This document shows, piece by piece, positions 27,301 to 42,300 of a stretch of 64,000 bases of DNA (the first letter of the stretch is position 1; every line of letters starts with the position of its first letter). The position numbers and the translations under genes are program-made. Location: contig OU452199.1 of NCBI GenBank assembly GCA_911728435.2, forward strand, positions 3,420,860 through 3,484,859. Direction: 5' to 3'. This DNA comes from Apoderus coryli (Eukaryota > Arthropoda > Insecta > Coleoptera > Attelabidae). The notes beneath the pieces are model-generated. The model was not told where the DNA came from. It saw only the letters and a list, made by a program, of their open reading frames with translations, and did no database searches.

Positions 27301-30300
27301 CTAGGCTCAAATTATTTCTCGAGAAGAGGACTATTAGAAAAAAAATGAAAGAATCCAAAAAACTGGGAATACGGGGGTCGTTTCAAACAAAATATCAGGC
27401 CATGTATGTTAATATATCAAGGGTTATAGCTCGTAACCCTGAAGGTGTCAGGCATTCTCACTAGGCTCAAATTATTTCTCAGGAAGAGGACTTTTAGAAA
27501 AACAATGAAAGAATCCAAAAAACTGGGAATACGGGGGTCGTTTCAAACAAAATATCAGGCTATGTATGTTAATATATCAAGGGCTATAGCTCGTAATCCT
27601 GAAGGTGTCAGGCATTCTCACTAGGCTCAAATTATTTCCCGGGAAGAGGACTATTAGAAAAAAAATGAAAGAATCCAAAAAACTGGGAATACGGGGGTCG
27701 TTTCAAACAAAATATCAGACCATGTATGTTAATATATCAAGGGTTACAGCTCGTAACCGATTAGAAGGTGTCAGACATTCTCACTAGACCTATATTCATC
27801 ACCATAATTCATTACGGGTTCGCTATTTTCAGTATGGACACTCGTACGGTATTGATGAAACCCTGGTACTTCCATAAGCTCTCACAAATCCTCTGAGCGA
27901 AATATGTTCCATATATTGTCATTATCTTCTTTGGGAAATAGGAAAACTGTTATTAGTTTGCCAAAAATGGATGGTGGTTAAAAAACCACCATCAAAGAGT
28001 CCAAACAAATCACTTTATTTTATTAACTCTCAGTTTATCCGCTATTGTAACGTACACAAAATTGAATTCCAATTTTTTGGAAAAATCGTTAGGAATTCAT
28101 GGAAAACTGTTGAATAGTTTCTTCTAGAGATTATAATTGAGAATCAAATGCTGGTAAAATTATAAAAATTGCACTAAAATTCACAAAGTTACAGCTGCAA
28201 ACCTAATCCATACCAGCATAAAGCCTCACTTTGTGTTTCCTGGAATTCCAATTTTTTGAAAAAATCGTTAGGATTTCAAAGAAAACTGTAGAATAGTTTC
28301 TTCTAGAGAATATAATTGAGAATCAAATGCTGATAAAATTATAAAAATCGTACTAAGATTTACAAAGTTGCAGCTTCAAACCTAATTCATACCAGCATAA
28401 CGCCGCAGTTTATGTTTGTTTCCTGTTGAATTCCAATTTTATGGGAAAATCGTTAGGAATTCATGGAAAACTGTTGAATAGTTTCTTCTTGAGAATATGT
28501 TGAGAATCAAATGCTGGTAAAATTATAAAAATTGCTCTAAAATTCACAAATTTACAGCTGTAAACCTAATCCATACCAGCATAAAGCCTCAATTTGTGTT
28601 TCCTGTTGAATTCCAATTTTTTGAAAAAATCGTTAGGATTTCAAAGAAAACTGTAGAATAGTTTCTTCTAGAGAATATAATTGAGAATCAAATGCTGATA
28701 AAATTATAAAAATCGTACTAAGATTTACAAAGTTGCAGCTTCAAACCTAATTCATACCAGCATAACGCCGCACTTTATGTTTGTTTCCTGTTGAATTCCA
28801 ATTTTTTGGGAAAATCGTTAGGAATTCATGGAAAACTGTTGAATAGTTTCTTCTTGAGAATATGTTGAGAATCAAATGCTGGTAAAATTATAAAAATTGC
28901 TCTAAAATTCACAATGTTACAGCTGCAAACCTAAACCATACCAGCATAAAGCCTCACTTTGTGTTTCCTGTTGAATTCCAATTTTTTGGAAAAATCGTTA
29001 GGATTTCAAAGAAAACTGTAGAATAGTTTCTTCTAGAGAATATAATTGAGAATCAAATGCTGGTAAAATTATAAAAATCGCACTAAGATTTACAACGTTG
29101 CAGCTTCAAACCTAATTCATACCAGCATAACGCCACATTTTATGTTTGTTTCCTGTTGAATTCCAATTTTTTGGGAAAATCGTTAGGAATTCATGGAAAA
29201 CTGTTGAATAGTTTCTTCTAGAGAATATAATTGAAAATCAAATGCTGGTAAAATTATAAAAATTGCACTAAAATTCACAAAGTTACAGCTGCAAACCTAA
29301 TCCATATCAGCATAAAGCCTCACTTTGTGTTTCCTGTTGAATTCCAATTTTTTGGAACAATCGTTAGGATTTCAAAGAAAACTGTAGAATAGTTTCTTCT
29401 AGAGAATATAATTGAGAATCAAATGCTGATAAAATTATAAAAATCGTACTAAGATTTACAAAGTTGCAGCTTCAAACCTAATTCATACCAGCATAACGCC
29501 GCTATAAGCACTGATCTCTTCAGACCGCGTGAGCTTAATGTAAACACACACAAATCGACTGGAACTCGACGTTGCCAAATATACTGTTTCATGGCTTGTA
29601 TAAAAAAGGCTGTGACACTACCCTACCTGGCTTTCTTCATTCACACCAAATAGGCCTCGTTGGTACCACAAACAACAAAAATACTTTGTTATTGAGACGA
29701 ACATTATTGGTATGGAGAACGAATATCGCAGGCAGGTTTCTCTATCCCCAGTTCTTTGATATATCAATGGTTTCACCCTGAATTTTCTAAAAAATAAAAA
29801 TACACTTCGGTAGGTCAGTAAAATTTACGCAGTTATCAGGATATCATTTTCTAGGTTTGGACCGATTGTGCGCCTCAACAAAAGAAGGTTCACTCCACTT
29901 TTTCGCTTTAAACGATAACGAAACCGATTCAGCTGATGATCAAGAGGAAGACGACATTTTCGGCATCAACAACACTGAAAATTCAATCAAAGATTTGCCA
30001 ACATTGGACAAATCCGAGATGATACAGTGTTTCCGTGAACCGGCGAATGTGGTACCACTAGAAGATTTGAAAACTTTTCAGAAATTGTGTAATTTCACTC
30101 CGGTCAAGTCGATGTATAATGTGGTAGTGCCACCATGTTGGAGCGAGTTTCAGCAAGCGATGCGGCAACGTAGAACGCCTTCTATGGTGAATGGTGATGC
30201 GTGGACAAAAATTTGGAGGTGAGTATGTGTTGTGCTTCTTTGAAACTACCATTTCAATCAGTTTCAGTGAATATGATATGATTTCTAGGCCTCTTCATTT

Positions 30301-33300
30301 GACGTAAAACGTTTTCATATCTGAAGCTTTTAGGTTTGCAAACAGATAATAGCAAACGCAGCCAAATCCGGGAATAACTTGAATCTTTGCGACGATTTTA
30401 AGATTTTTTCGAGCAAGTGCATTGTTTTCATGGAAAATGATGCCTTCTGTTGCAAATCGGGTCTTTTTTCACGAAATATCACGTCCAACTGATCCAAAAC
30501 GTTACAGTAGTTGCATTTTGGTCGCCTTGTATTGAGGCTTGAACACTATGAGCCTTAAACCTTCTGGGAGGGATTGGGGCATTTCTTAGACAGCGAAATT
30601 TCCGGGATAGGATGAGTAGGGCCATCTCTCAAGGGTTCAGTGCATCAGGGATTTATCAGTTTCGCAGACATCCAAATCTACGTGAAAACAGCATGTGCTA
30701 AACTTGATGGACGAATTTTATATTGTATTTATCTGATATTTTTGTCTTAGGTTACAAACGGACACGACCACATGGGACGAGCACATCTTCGAAATAACCC
30801 TACCATCCCTAATGGTATTGGGTCATGTTGATGTGCATTTCACCCTACATAGTTCAGCGACATTACCCCACGTGGAAGTCACCCTACTGCGTCAAACGAA
30901 AAGCGGAATTGGTCATAGTCGCGATGTAAAATTTGCTGTGGATGATACCGTGATTATTGATATGTTGCAATGGGCTGATAATCCAGTCGTGTCCGAGGAG
31001 TATTTGAGGGCGCACAGTGCGGATATATTAGCGGGACCAATCAATGTGGCCGCACATTTGGATATGACGGAACAGAGTGGGACAGTGACGTTGACCAGTC
31101 CGAAAATGTTCAAAGTTAAGGTAATATAACAATTATCTTACTAATGGTGAGAGAATATAAATATTTAGGTCTATTAAAAACACGTCTTGATTGTTTTCAG
31201 AAAAAAATTATTTTTACACTAATTTAAGCTTTCACCTTAAGTTTTATTATAATTAAATTACAGCATAATACATGTTTCGAGGGCTTAACACCCATCATCA
31301 GTCATAAAAATTAAAATATAATAATAAAAAGCCCAAAATGGTTTGGCGACAAAAGAATCCAATTAATTCACAAGCATAATTCTTCTTCATTAAAACAAGT
31401 AAAAACAAGGATTCATGGAATAGTTTCTTCTAGAAAATTTTATTGAGAATCAAATACTGGTAAAATTATAAAAATCGCACTAAGATTTACAAAGTTGCAG
31501 CTTCAAACCTAATCCATACCCGCTTAAAGCCGCACTTTGTGTTTGTGTTCTGTTGAATTCCAATTTTTTGGAAAAATCGTTAAGAATTCATGGAAAATTG
31601 TAGAATAGTTTATTCTAGAGAATATAATGGAGAATCAAATGCTGGAAAAATTATAAAAATCGTACTAAGATTTACAAAGTGGCAGCTTCAAACCTAATCC
31701 ATACCAGCATAAAGCCGCACTTTGTGTTTGTGTTCTGTTGAATGCCAATTTTTTGGAAAAATCGTTAGGAATTCATGGAAAATTGTAGAATAATTTATTC
31801 TAGAGAATATAATTGAGAATCAAATGTTGGAAAAATAAAAATCGTACTAAGATTTACAAAGTGGCAGCTTCAAACCTAATTCATACCAGCATAACGCCGC
31901 ATTTTATGTTTGTTTCCTGTTGAAATCCATTTTTTTTAAAAATCGTTAGGAATTCATGCAAAACTGTAGAATAGTTTCTTCTAGAGAGTATAATTGAGAA
32001 TCAAATGCTGGAAAAATTATAAAAATCGTACTAAAATTCACAAAGTTACAGCTGAAAATCTAATCCATACCAGCATAAAGCCTCACCTTGTGTTTCCTGT
32101 TGAATTCGAATTTTTTGGAAAAATCGTTAGGATTTCAAAGAAATCTGTAGAATAGTTTCTCCTAGAGAATATAATTGAGAATCAAATGCTGGTAAAATTA
32201 TAAAAATCGTACAAGGATTTACAAAGTTGCAGCTTCAAACCTAATTCATACCAGCATAACGCCGCACTTTATGTTTGTTTCCTGTTGAATTACAATTTTT
32301 TGGGAAAATCGTTAGGAATTCATGGAAAACTGTTGGATAGTTTCTTCTTGAGAATATGTTGAGAATCAAATACTGGTAAAATTATAAATATTCCACTAAG
32401 ATTCACAAAGTTACAGCTACAAACCTAACCCATAAAGCCACAATTTTTCTTTTCGTGTATTCCAATTTTTTGGAAAAATTGTTAGGAATTCATGGAAACC
32501 TGTAGAATAGTTTCTTCTAGGGAATTTTATTGAGAATATAATGCTGGCTAAATTATAAATATCGCTCTAAAATTTACAAAGTCTCAGCTTCAAACCTAAT
32601 TCATACCAGCATAACGCCGCACTTTATGTTTGTTTCCTGTTAGACTCCAATTTTTTTTAAAAATCGCTAGGAATTCAAGGAAAACTGTAGAATAGTTTCT
32701 TCTATAGAATATAATTGAGAATGAAATGCGGGTAAAATTATAAAAATCTGAATACGGTTTACAAAGGTTCAGCTTCAAACCTAATCCATACCATCATAAA
32801 GTCGCACTTTGTGTTTGTTTCCTGTTGTATTCCAATGTTGTGTTATTTTGTAGGTTAGGAATTTGTTGTTACATATTCGAGCGGTGTATTCTAAAGACGA
32901 TACCAGCAACACTAGTAAATCCAGTAGCAAAAGCAGTAAGAAAAGTGAACCAACTAAAGCGACTGGTAACATAAACATGGATAAAATGGGACTGAGTTCA
33001 AGGAAATTTTATATGGGCTGTGATTGTATACATGAACTTAGTTTAGCGATTTACAGTCCTACTACAGTGCCAAGTAAATAATAAAATATTTTAAACTTCT
33101 TTGAATTTAATGTTCTTTTCTAAACAGGTGTTCAACATGAACGTCCATTACGCAATCTGATGTTGGAATCGAATGTATTCGTACAGTCGCTGATACTAAC
33201 AGCTACCAGTACTAGCAACAGTGAAGTCTTGAGTTACATATTGGACATACTGAATTGGATAACCTCAATACGTTTGACCCGAAATCGTAGCAATAATGGT

Positions 33301-36300
33301 GTACCACCCAATCATCAATTGGAATTTATGTTTATCAGTTTTATTGAGGAGAACATGACTGGATTGGTTAGACAGTGTTTGTTGTTGAGTGGTCGAAGTA
33401 TTGCACATAAATTGATGCGGTTTATAGTTATCTGTTTCAGGTAAGGTTCTTGGTTTATCAAGGGGGACTGCATGAATTTGAAGTAGCTACACTACAGCTA
33501 TGAAATAGGTTCGTCGTGAATAATAAGATTAAAATTCTTCGCGCCTATTGTTCCCGAAGAAAAAAAAGCAACACTAGGATCTATTCTAAGTCCCATTAGT
33601 ACCGCACTACTCTGAAAAGCCGCACTTTTTGTTTGTTTCCTGTTGAACTTCAATTTTTAGGAAAAATCGTTAGGAATTCAAGGAAAACTGTCGAATAGTT
33701 TCTTCTAGAGAATATAATTGAGAATCAAATGCTGGTAAAATTATAAAAATCGCACTAAGATTTACAAAGTTGCAGCATCAAACCTAATCCATACCAGCAG
33801 AAAGCCTGACTTTGTGTTTCCTGTTGAACTCCAATTTTTAGGAAAAATCGTTAGGAATTCAAGGAAAACTGTCGAATAGTTTCTTCTAGAGAATACAATT
33901 GAGAATCAAATGCTGGTAAAATTATAAAAATCTCACTAAGATTTACAAAGTTACAGCTTCAAACCTAATCCACACCAGCATAAAGCCGCACTTTGTGTTT
34001 GTTTCATGTTGAATTCCAATTTTTTGGAAAAATCGTTAGGAATTCATGTAGAACTGTAGAATAGTTTCTTCTAGAGAATATAATTGAGAATCAAATGCTG
34101 TTAAAATTATAAAAATCGCACTAATATTTACAAAGTTGCAGCTTCAAACCTAATCCATACCAGCATAAAGCCGCACTTTGTATTTGTTTTCTGTTGAATT
34201 CCTATTTTTTGGAAAAATCGTTAGGAATTCAAGGAAAACTGTAGAATAGTTTCTTCTAGAGAATATAATTGAGAATCAAATGCTGCTAAAATTATAAAAA
34301 TCGCACTAAGATTTACAAAGTTGCAGCTTCAAACCTAATCCACACCAGCATAAAGCCGCACTTTGTGTTTGTTTCCTGTTGAATTCCAATTTTTTGGAAA
34401 AATCGTTAGGAATTCATGTAAAACTGTAGAATAGTTTCTTCTAGAGAATATAATTGAGAATCAAATGCTGTTAAAATTATAAAATTCGCACTAATATTTA
34501 CAAAGTTGCAGCTTCAAACCTAATCCATACCAGCATAAAGCCGCACTTTGTATTTGTTTTCTGTTGAATTCCTATTTTTTGGAAAAATCGTTAGGAGTTC
34601 AAGGAAAACTGTAGAATAGTTTCTTCTAGAGAATATAATTGAGAATCAAATGCTGGTTAAATTATAAAAATCGAACTAAGATTTACAAAGTTGCAGCATC
34701 AAACCTAATCCATACCAGCAGAAAGCTTCACTTTGTGTTTGTTTCCTGTTGAACTCCAATTTTTAGGAAAAATCGTTAGGATTTCAAGGAAAACTGTAGA
34801 ATAGTTTCTTCTAGAGAATATAATTGAGAATCAAATGCTGGTAAAATTATAAAAATCGCACTAAGATTTACAAAGTTGCAGCTTCAAACCTAATCCACAC
34901 CATCATAAAGCCTCACTTTGTGTTTGTTTCCTGTTGAACTCCAATTTTTAGGAAAAATTGTTAGGAATTCAAGGATAACTGTAGAATAGTTTCTTCTAGA
35001 GAATATAATTGAGAATCAAATGCTGGTAAAATTATAAAAATCGCACTAAGATTTATAAAGTTGCAGCTTCAAACCTAATACACACCATCATAAAGCCGCA
35101 CTATGTGTTTGTTTCCTGTTGAATTCCAATTTTTAGGAAAAATCGGTAGGAATTCAAGGAAAACTGTAGAATAGTTTCTTCTAGAGAATATAATTGAGAA
35201 TCAAATGCTGGTAAAATTATAAAAATCGCACTAAGATTTACAAAGTTGCAGCTTCAACCTAATCCACACCATCATAAAGCCTCACTTTGTGTTTGTTTCC
35301 TGTTGAACTCCAATTTTTAGGAAAAATCGGTAGGAATTCAAGGAAAACTGTAGAATAGTTTCTTCTAGAGAATATAATTGAGAATCAAATGCTGGTAAAA
35401 TTATAAAAATCGCACTAAGAATTACAAAATTGCAGCTTCAAACCTAATCCACACCATCATAAAGCCTCACTTTGTGTTTGTTTCCTGTTGAACTCCAATT
35501 TTTAGGAAAAATTGTTAGGAATTCAAGGATAACTGTAGAATAGTTTCTTCTAGAGAATATAATTGAGAATCAAATGCTGGTAAAATTATAAAAATCGCAC
35601 TAAGATTTACAAAATTGCAGCTTCAAACCTAATCCACACCATCATAAAGCCTCACTTTGTGTTTGTTTCCTGTTGAACTCCAATTTTCAGGAAAAATCGT
35701 TAGGATTTCAAGGAAAACTGTAGAATAGTTTCTTCTAGAGAATATAATTGAGAATCAAATGCTGGTAAAATTATAAAAATCGCACTAAGATTTACAAAGT
35801 TGCAGCTTCAAACCTAATCCACACCATCATAAAGCCTCACTTTGTGTTTGTTTCCTGTTGAACTCCAATTTTTAGGAAAAATCGGTAGGAATTCAAAGAA
35901 AACTGTAGAATAGTTTCTTCTAGAGAATATAATTGAGAATCAAATGCTGGTAAAATTATAAAAATCGCACGAAGATTTACAAAATTGCAGCTTCAAACCT
36001 AATCCACACCAGCATAAAGCCTCACTTTGTGTTTGTTTCCTGTTGAACTCCAATTTTTAGGAAAAATCGTTAGGATTTCAAGGAAAACTGTAGAATAGTT
36101 TCTTCTAGAGAATATAATTGAGAATCAAATGCCGGTAAAATTATAAAAATCGCACTAAGATTTACAAAGTTGCAGCCTCAAACCTAATCCACACCAGCAT
36201 AAAGCCGTACTTTGTGTTTGTTTCCTGTTGAATTCCAATTTTTTGGAAAAATCGTTAGGAATTCAAGGAAAACTGTAGAATAGTTTCTTCTAGAGAATAT

Positions 36301-39300
36301 AATTGAGAATCAAATGCTGGTAAAATTATAAAAATCGCACTAAGATTTACAAAGTTGCAGCTTCAAACCTAATCCACACCATCATAAAGCCTCACTTTGT
36401 GTTTGTTTCCTGTTGAACTCCAATTTTTAGGAAAAATTGTTAGGAATTCAAGGATAACTGTAGAATAGTTTCTTCTAGAGAATATAATTGAGAATCAAAT
36501 GCTGGTAAAATTATAAAAATCGCACTAAGATTTACAAAATTGCAGCTTCAAACCTAATCCACACCATCATAAAGCCTCACTTTGTGTTTGTTTCCTGTTG
36601 AACTCCAATTTTCAGGAAAAATCGTTAGGATTTCAAGGAAAACTGTAGAATAGTTTCTTCTAGAGAATATAATTGAGAATCAAATGCTGGTAAAATTATA
36701 AAAATCGCACTAAGATTTACAAAATTGCAGCTTCAAACCTAATCCACACCATCATAAAGCCTCACTTTGTGTTTGTTTCCTGTTGAACTCCAATTTTTAG
36801 GAAAAATCGTTAGGATTTCAAGGAAAACTGTAGAATAGTTTCTTCTAGAGAATATAATTGAGAATCAAATGCTGGTAAAATTATAAAAATCGCACTAAGA
36901 TTTACAAAGTTGCAGCTTCAAACCTAATCCACACCATCATAAAGCCTCACTTTGTGTTTGTTTCCTGTTGAACTCCAATTTTTAGGAAAAATTGTTAGGA
37001 ATTCAAGGATAACTGTAGAATAGTTTCTTCTAGAGAATATAATTGAGAATCAAATGCTGGTAAAATTATAAAAATCGCACTAAGATTTATAAAGTTGCAG
37101 CTTCAAACCTAATACACACCATCATAAAGCCGCACTATGTGTTTGTTTCCTGTTGAATTCCAATTTTTAGGAAAAATCGGTAGGAATTTAAGGAAAACTG
37201 TAGAATAGTTTCTTCTAGAGAATATAATTGAGAATCAAATGCTGGTAAAATTATAAAAATCGCACTAAGATTTACAAAATTGCAGCTTCAAACCTAATCC
37301 ACACCAGCATAAAGCCGCACTTTGTGTTTGTTTCCTGTTGAACTCCAATTTTTAGGAAAAATCGTTAGGATTTCAAGGAAAACTGTAGAATAGTTTCTTC
37401 TAGAGAATATAATTGAGAATCAAATGCCGGTAAAATTATAAAAATCGCACTAAGATTTACAAAGTTGCAGCCTCAAACCTAATCCACACCAGCATAAAGC
37501 CGTACTTTGTGTTTGTTTCCTGTTGAATTCCAATTTTTTGGAAAAATCGTTAGGAATTCAAGGAAAACTGTAGAATAGTTTCTTCTAGAGAATATAATTG
37601 AGAATCAAATGCTGGTAAAATTATAAAAATCGCACTAAGATTTACAAAGTTGCAGCTTCAAACCTAATCCACACCATCATAAAGCCTCACTTTGTGTTTG
37701 TTTCCTGTTGAACTCCAATTTTTAGGAAAAATTGTTAGGAATTCAAGGATAACTGTAGAATAGTTTCTTCTAGAGAATATAATTGAGAATCAAATGCTGG
37801 TAAAATTATAAAAATCGCACTAAGATTTACAAAATTGCAGCTTCAAACCTAATCCACACCATCATAAAGCCTCACTTTGTGTTTGTTTCCTGTTGAACTC
37901 CAATTTTCAGGAAAAATCGTTAGGATTTCAAGGAAAACTGTAGAATAGTTTCTTCTAGAGAATATAATTGAGAATCAAATGCTGGTAAAATTATAAAAAT
38001 CGCACTAAGATTTACAAAATTGCAGCTTCAAACCTAATCCACACCATCATAAAGCCTCACTTTGTGTTTGTTTCCTGTTGAACTCCAATTTTTAGGAAAA
38101 ATCGTTAGGATTTCAAGGAAAACTGTAGAATAGTTTCTTCTAGAGAATATAATTGAGAATCAAATGCTGGTAAAATTATAAAAATCGCACTAAGATTTAC
38201 AAAGTTGCAGCTTCAAACCTAATCCACACCATCATAAAGCCTCACTTTGTGTTTGTTTCCTGTTGAACTCCAATTTTTAGGAAAAATTGTTAGGAATTCA
38301 AGGATAACTGTAGAATAGTTTCTTCTAGAGAATATAATTGAGAATCAAATGCTGGTAAAATTATAAAAATCGCACTAAGATTTATAAAGTTGCAGCTTCA
38401 AACCTAATACACACCATCATAAAGCCGCACTATGTGTTTGTTTCCTGTTGAATTCCAATTTTTAGGAAAAATCGGTAGGAATTTAAGGAAAACTGTAGAA
38501 TAGTTTCTTCTAGAGAATATAATTGAGAATCAAATGCTGGTAAAATTATAAAAATCGCACTAAGATTTACAAAGTTGCAGCTTCAAACCTAATCCACACC
38601 ATCATAAAGCCTCACTTTGTGTTTGTTTCCTGTTGAACTCCAATTTTTAGGAAAAATCGGTAGGAATTCAAGGAAAACTGTAGAATAGTTTCTTCTAGAG
38701 AATATAATTGAGAATCAAATGCTGGTAAAATTATAAAAATCGCACTAAGATTTACAAAATTGCAGCTTCAAACCTAATCCACACCATCATAAAGCCTCAC
38801 TTTGTGTTTGTTTCCTGTTGAACTCCAATTTTTAGGAAAAATTGTTAGGAATTCAAGGATAACTGTAGAATAGTTTCTTCTAGAGAATATAATTGAGAAT
38901 CAAATGCTGGTAAAATTATAAAAATCGCACTAAGATTACAAAATTGCAGCTTCAAACCTAATCCACACCATCATAAAGCCTCACTTTGTGTTTGTTTCCT
39001 GTTGAACTCCAATTTTCAGGAAAAATCGTTAGGATTTCAAGGAAAACTGTAGAATAGTTTCTTCTAGAGAATATAATTGAGAATCAAATGCTGGTAAAAT
39101 TATAAAAATCGCACTAAGATTTACAAAATTGCAGCTTCAAACCTAATCCACACCATCATAAAGCCTCACTTTGTGTTTGTTTCCTGTTGAACTCCAATTT
39201 TTAGGAAAAATCGTTAGGATTTCAAGGAAAACTGTAGAATAGTTTCTTCTAGAGAATATAATTGAGAATCAAATGCTGGTAAAATTATAAAAATCGCACT

Positions 39301-42300
39301 AAGATTTACAAAGTTGCAGCTTCAAACCTAATCCACACCATCATAAAGCCTCACTTTGTGTTTGTTTCCTGTTGAACTCCAATTTTTAGGAAAAATCGTT
39401 AGGATTTCAAGGATAACTATAGAATAGTTTCTTCTAGAGAATATAATTGAGAATCAAATGCTGGTAAAATTATAAAAATCGCACTAAGATTTATAAAGTT
39501 GCAGCTTCAAACCTAATACACACCATCATAAAGCCGCACTATGTGTTTGTTTCCTGTTGAATTCCAATTTTTAGGAAAAATCGGTAGGAATTCAAGGAAA
39601 ACTGTAGAATAGTTTCTTCTAGAGAATATAATTGAGAATCAAATGCTGGTAAAATTATAAAAATCGCACTAAGATTTACAAAGTTGCAGCTTCAAACCTA
39701 ATCCACACCATCATAAAGCCTCACTTTGTGTTTGTTTCCTGTTGAACTCCAATTTTTAGGAAAAATCGTTAGGATTTCAAGGATAACTATAGAATAGTTT
39801 CTTCTAGAGAATATAATTGAGAATCAAATGCTGGTAAAATTATAAAAATCGCACTAAGATTTATAAAGTTGCAGCTTCAAACCTAATACACACCATCATA
39901 AAGCCGCACTATGTGTTTGTTTCCTGTTGAATTCCAATTTTTAGGAAAAATCGGTAGGAATTCAAGGAAAACTGTAGAATAGTTTCTTCTAGAGAATATA
40001 ATTGAGAATCAAATGCCGGTAAAATTATAAAAATCGCACTAAGATTTACAAAGTTGCAGCTTCAAACCTAATCCACACCATCATAAAGCCTCACTTTGTG
40101 TTTGTTTCCTGTTGAACTCCAATTTTTAGGAAAAATCGTTAGGATTTCAAGGATAACTATAGAATAGTTTCTTCTAGAGAATATAATTGAGAATCAAATG
40201 CTGGTAAAATTATAAAAATCGCACTAAGATTTATAAAGTTGCAGCTTCAAACCTAATACACACCATCATAAAGCCGCACTATGTGTTTGTTTCCTGTTGA
40301 ATTCCAATTTTTAGGAAAAATCGGTAGGAATTCAAGGAAAACTGTAGAATAGTTTCTTCTAGAGAATATAATTGAGAATCAAATGCCGGTAAAATTATAA
40401 AAATCGCACTAAGATTTACAAAGTTGCAGCCTCAAACCTAATCCACACCAGCATAAAGCCGCACTTTGTGTTTGTTTCCTGTTGAATTCCAATTTTTTGG
40501 AAAAATCGTTAGGAATTTTTGTAAAACTGTAGAATAGGTTCTACTAGAGAATATAATTGAGAATCAAATGCTGGTAAAATTATACAAATCGCACTAAGAT
40601 TTACAAAGTTGCAGCTTCAAACCTAATTCATACCAGCATAACGCCGCACTTTGTGTTTGTTTCCTGTTGAATTCCAATTTTTAGGAAAAATCTTTAGGAA
40701 TTCAAGGAAAACTGTAGAATAGTTTCTTCTAGAGAATATAATTGAGAATCAAATGCCGGTAAAATTATAAAAATCGCACTAAGATTTACAAAGTTGCAGC
40801 CTCAAACCTAATCCACACCAGCATAAAGCCGTACTTTGTGTTTGTTTCCTGTTGAATTCCAATTTTTTGGAAAAATCGTTAGGAATTCAAGGAAAACTGT
40901 AGAATAGTTTCTTCTAGAGAATATAATTGAGAATCAAATGCCGGTAAAATTATAAAAATCGCACTAAGATTTACAAAGTTGCAGCCTCAAACCTAATCCA
41001 CACCAGCATAAAGCCGCACTTTGTGTTTGTTTCCTGTTGAATTCCAATTTTTTGGAAAAATCGGTAGGAATTCAAGGAAAACTGTAGAATAGTTTCTTCT
41101 AGAGAATATAATTGAGAATCAAATGCCGGTAAAATTATAAAAATCGCACTAAGATTTACAAAGTTGCAGCCTCAAACCTAATCCACACCAGCATAAAGCC
41201 GCACTTTGTGTTTGTTTCCTGTTGAATTCCAATTTTTTGGAAAAATCGTTAGGAATTCAAGGAAAACTGTAGAATAGTTTCTTCTAGAGAATATAATTGA
41301 GAATCAAATGCCGGTAAAATTATAAAAATCGCACTAAGATTTACAAAGTTGCAGCCTCAAACCTAATCCACACCAGCATAAAGCCGTACTTTGTGTTTGT
41401 TTCCTGTTGAATTCCAATTTTTTGGAAAAATCGTTAGGAATTCAAGGAAAACTGTAGAATAGTTTCTTCTAGAGAATATACCTAGTTGAGAATCAAATGC
41501 TGGTAAAATTATAAAAATTGCACTAATATTCACAAAGTTGCAGCTACAAACCTAAGCCAGCGGTATTTTTAACACAGTAAGGAGACTGGCCCCAGCTTGA
41601 GTAATTTTGAGCATAATAGTCGCTGAATGTGATTCTTCTGGTTGTCAATTTAAAACTGAATCCTGAAGAATATCGGACTAAAATGCCTATAGATTTAACT
41701 CATTTGAGTAGAGTAGTTAATTCATTGTTATTCTTTTAGTGGGGCGAAAAGTATCAGTAAATCCATAGGTGATCACTTCAGCTCTACCGTTCTCAGTGCG
41801 ACATTCACCGTTCTAGATCACATAACTCTCGTGAAATCAGCTGCCGGCCTACAATGGATATTTGCACTAATGCAAAAGGTAACGACAAAAGATAAGGAAC
41901 AATTGGTTACTGCGAAATGTTTGGCAATTTTGAAACGAATATCGGACGAAATAGCTCGACGTAGTAATCCGTACCACTTGTTGTTGCGAAGTCGATATGG
42001 TTTATATGGATCCCCGACCGAGCCAGAATTGTTTGATGTCGAACCACCTCCATATGCCAAAGGTAGGAAGTAAATTTTAGTTTTAAGGCTTTTTTACAGG
42101 TTTTTGTTGATCTTCCAGGTTCCAAAAACTTAGCATTTGTCCTATCCGATATTCAGGAAGGTCCCGAAGATGGCGTTAATTTAGAACTACTCACTTCATC
42201 CACAACTTTCATGGGGAAGGACACGATGGCAACCACAACAACAACAACATCGAATTCAGGACGTGAAGCATTATCGGATTCAAAACTGTCGAATCGTAGT

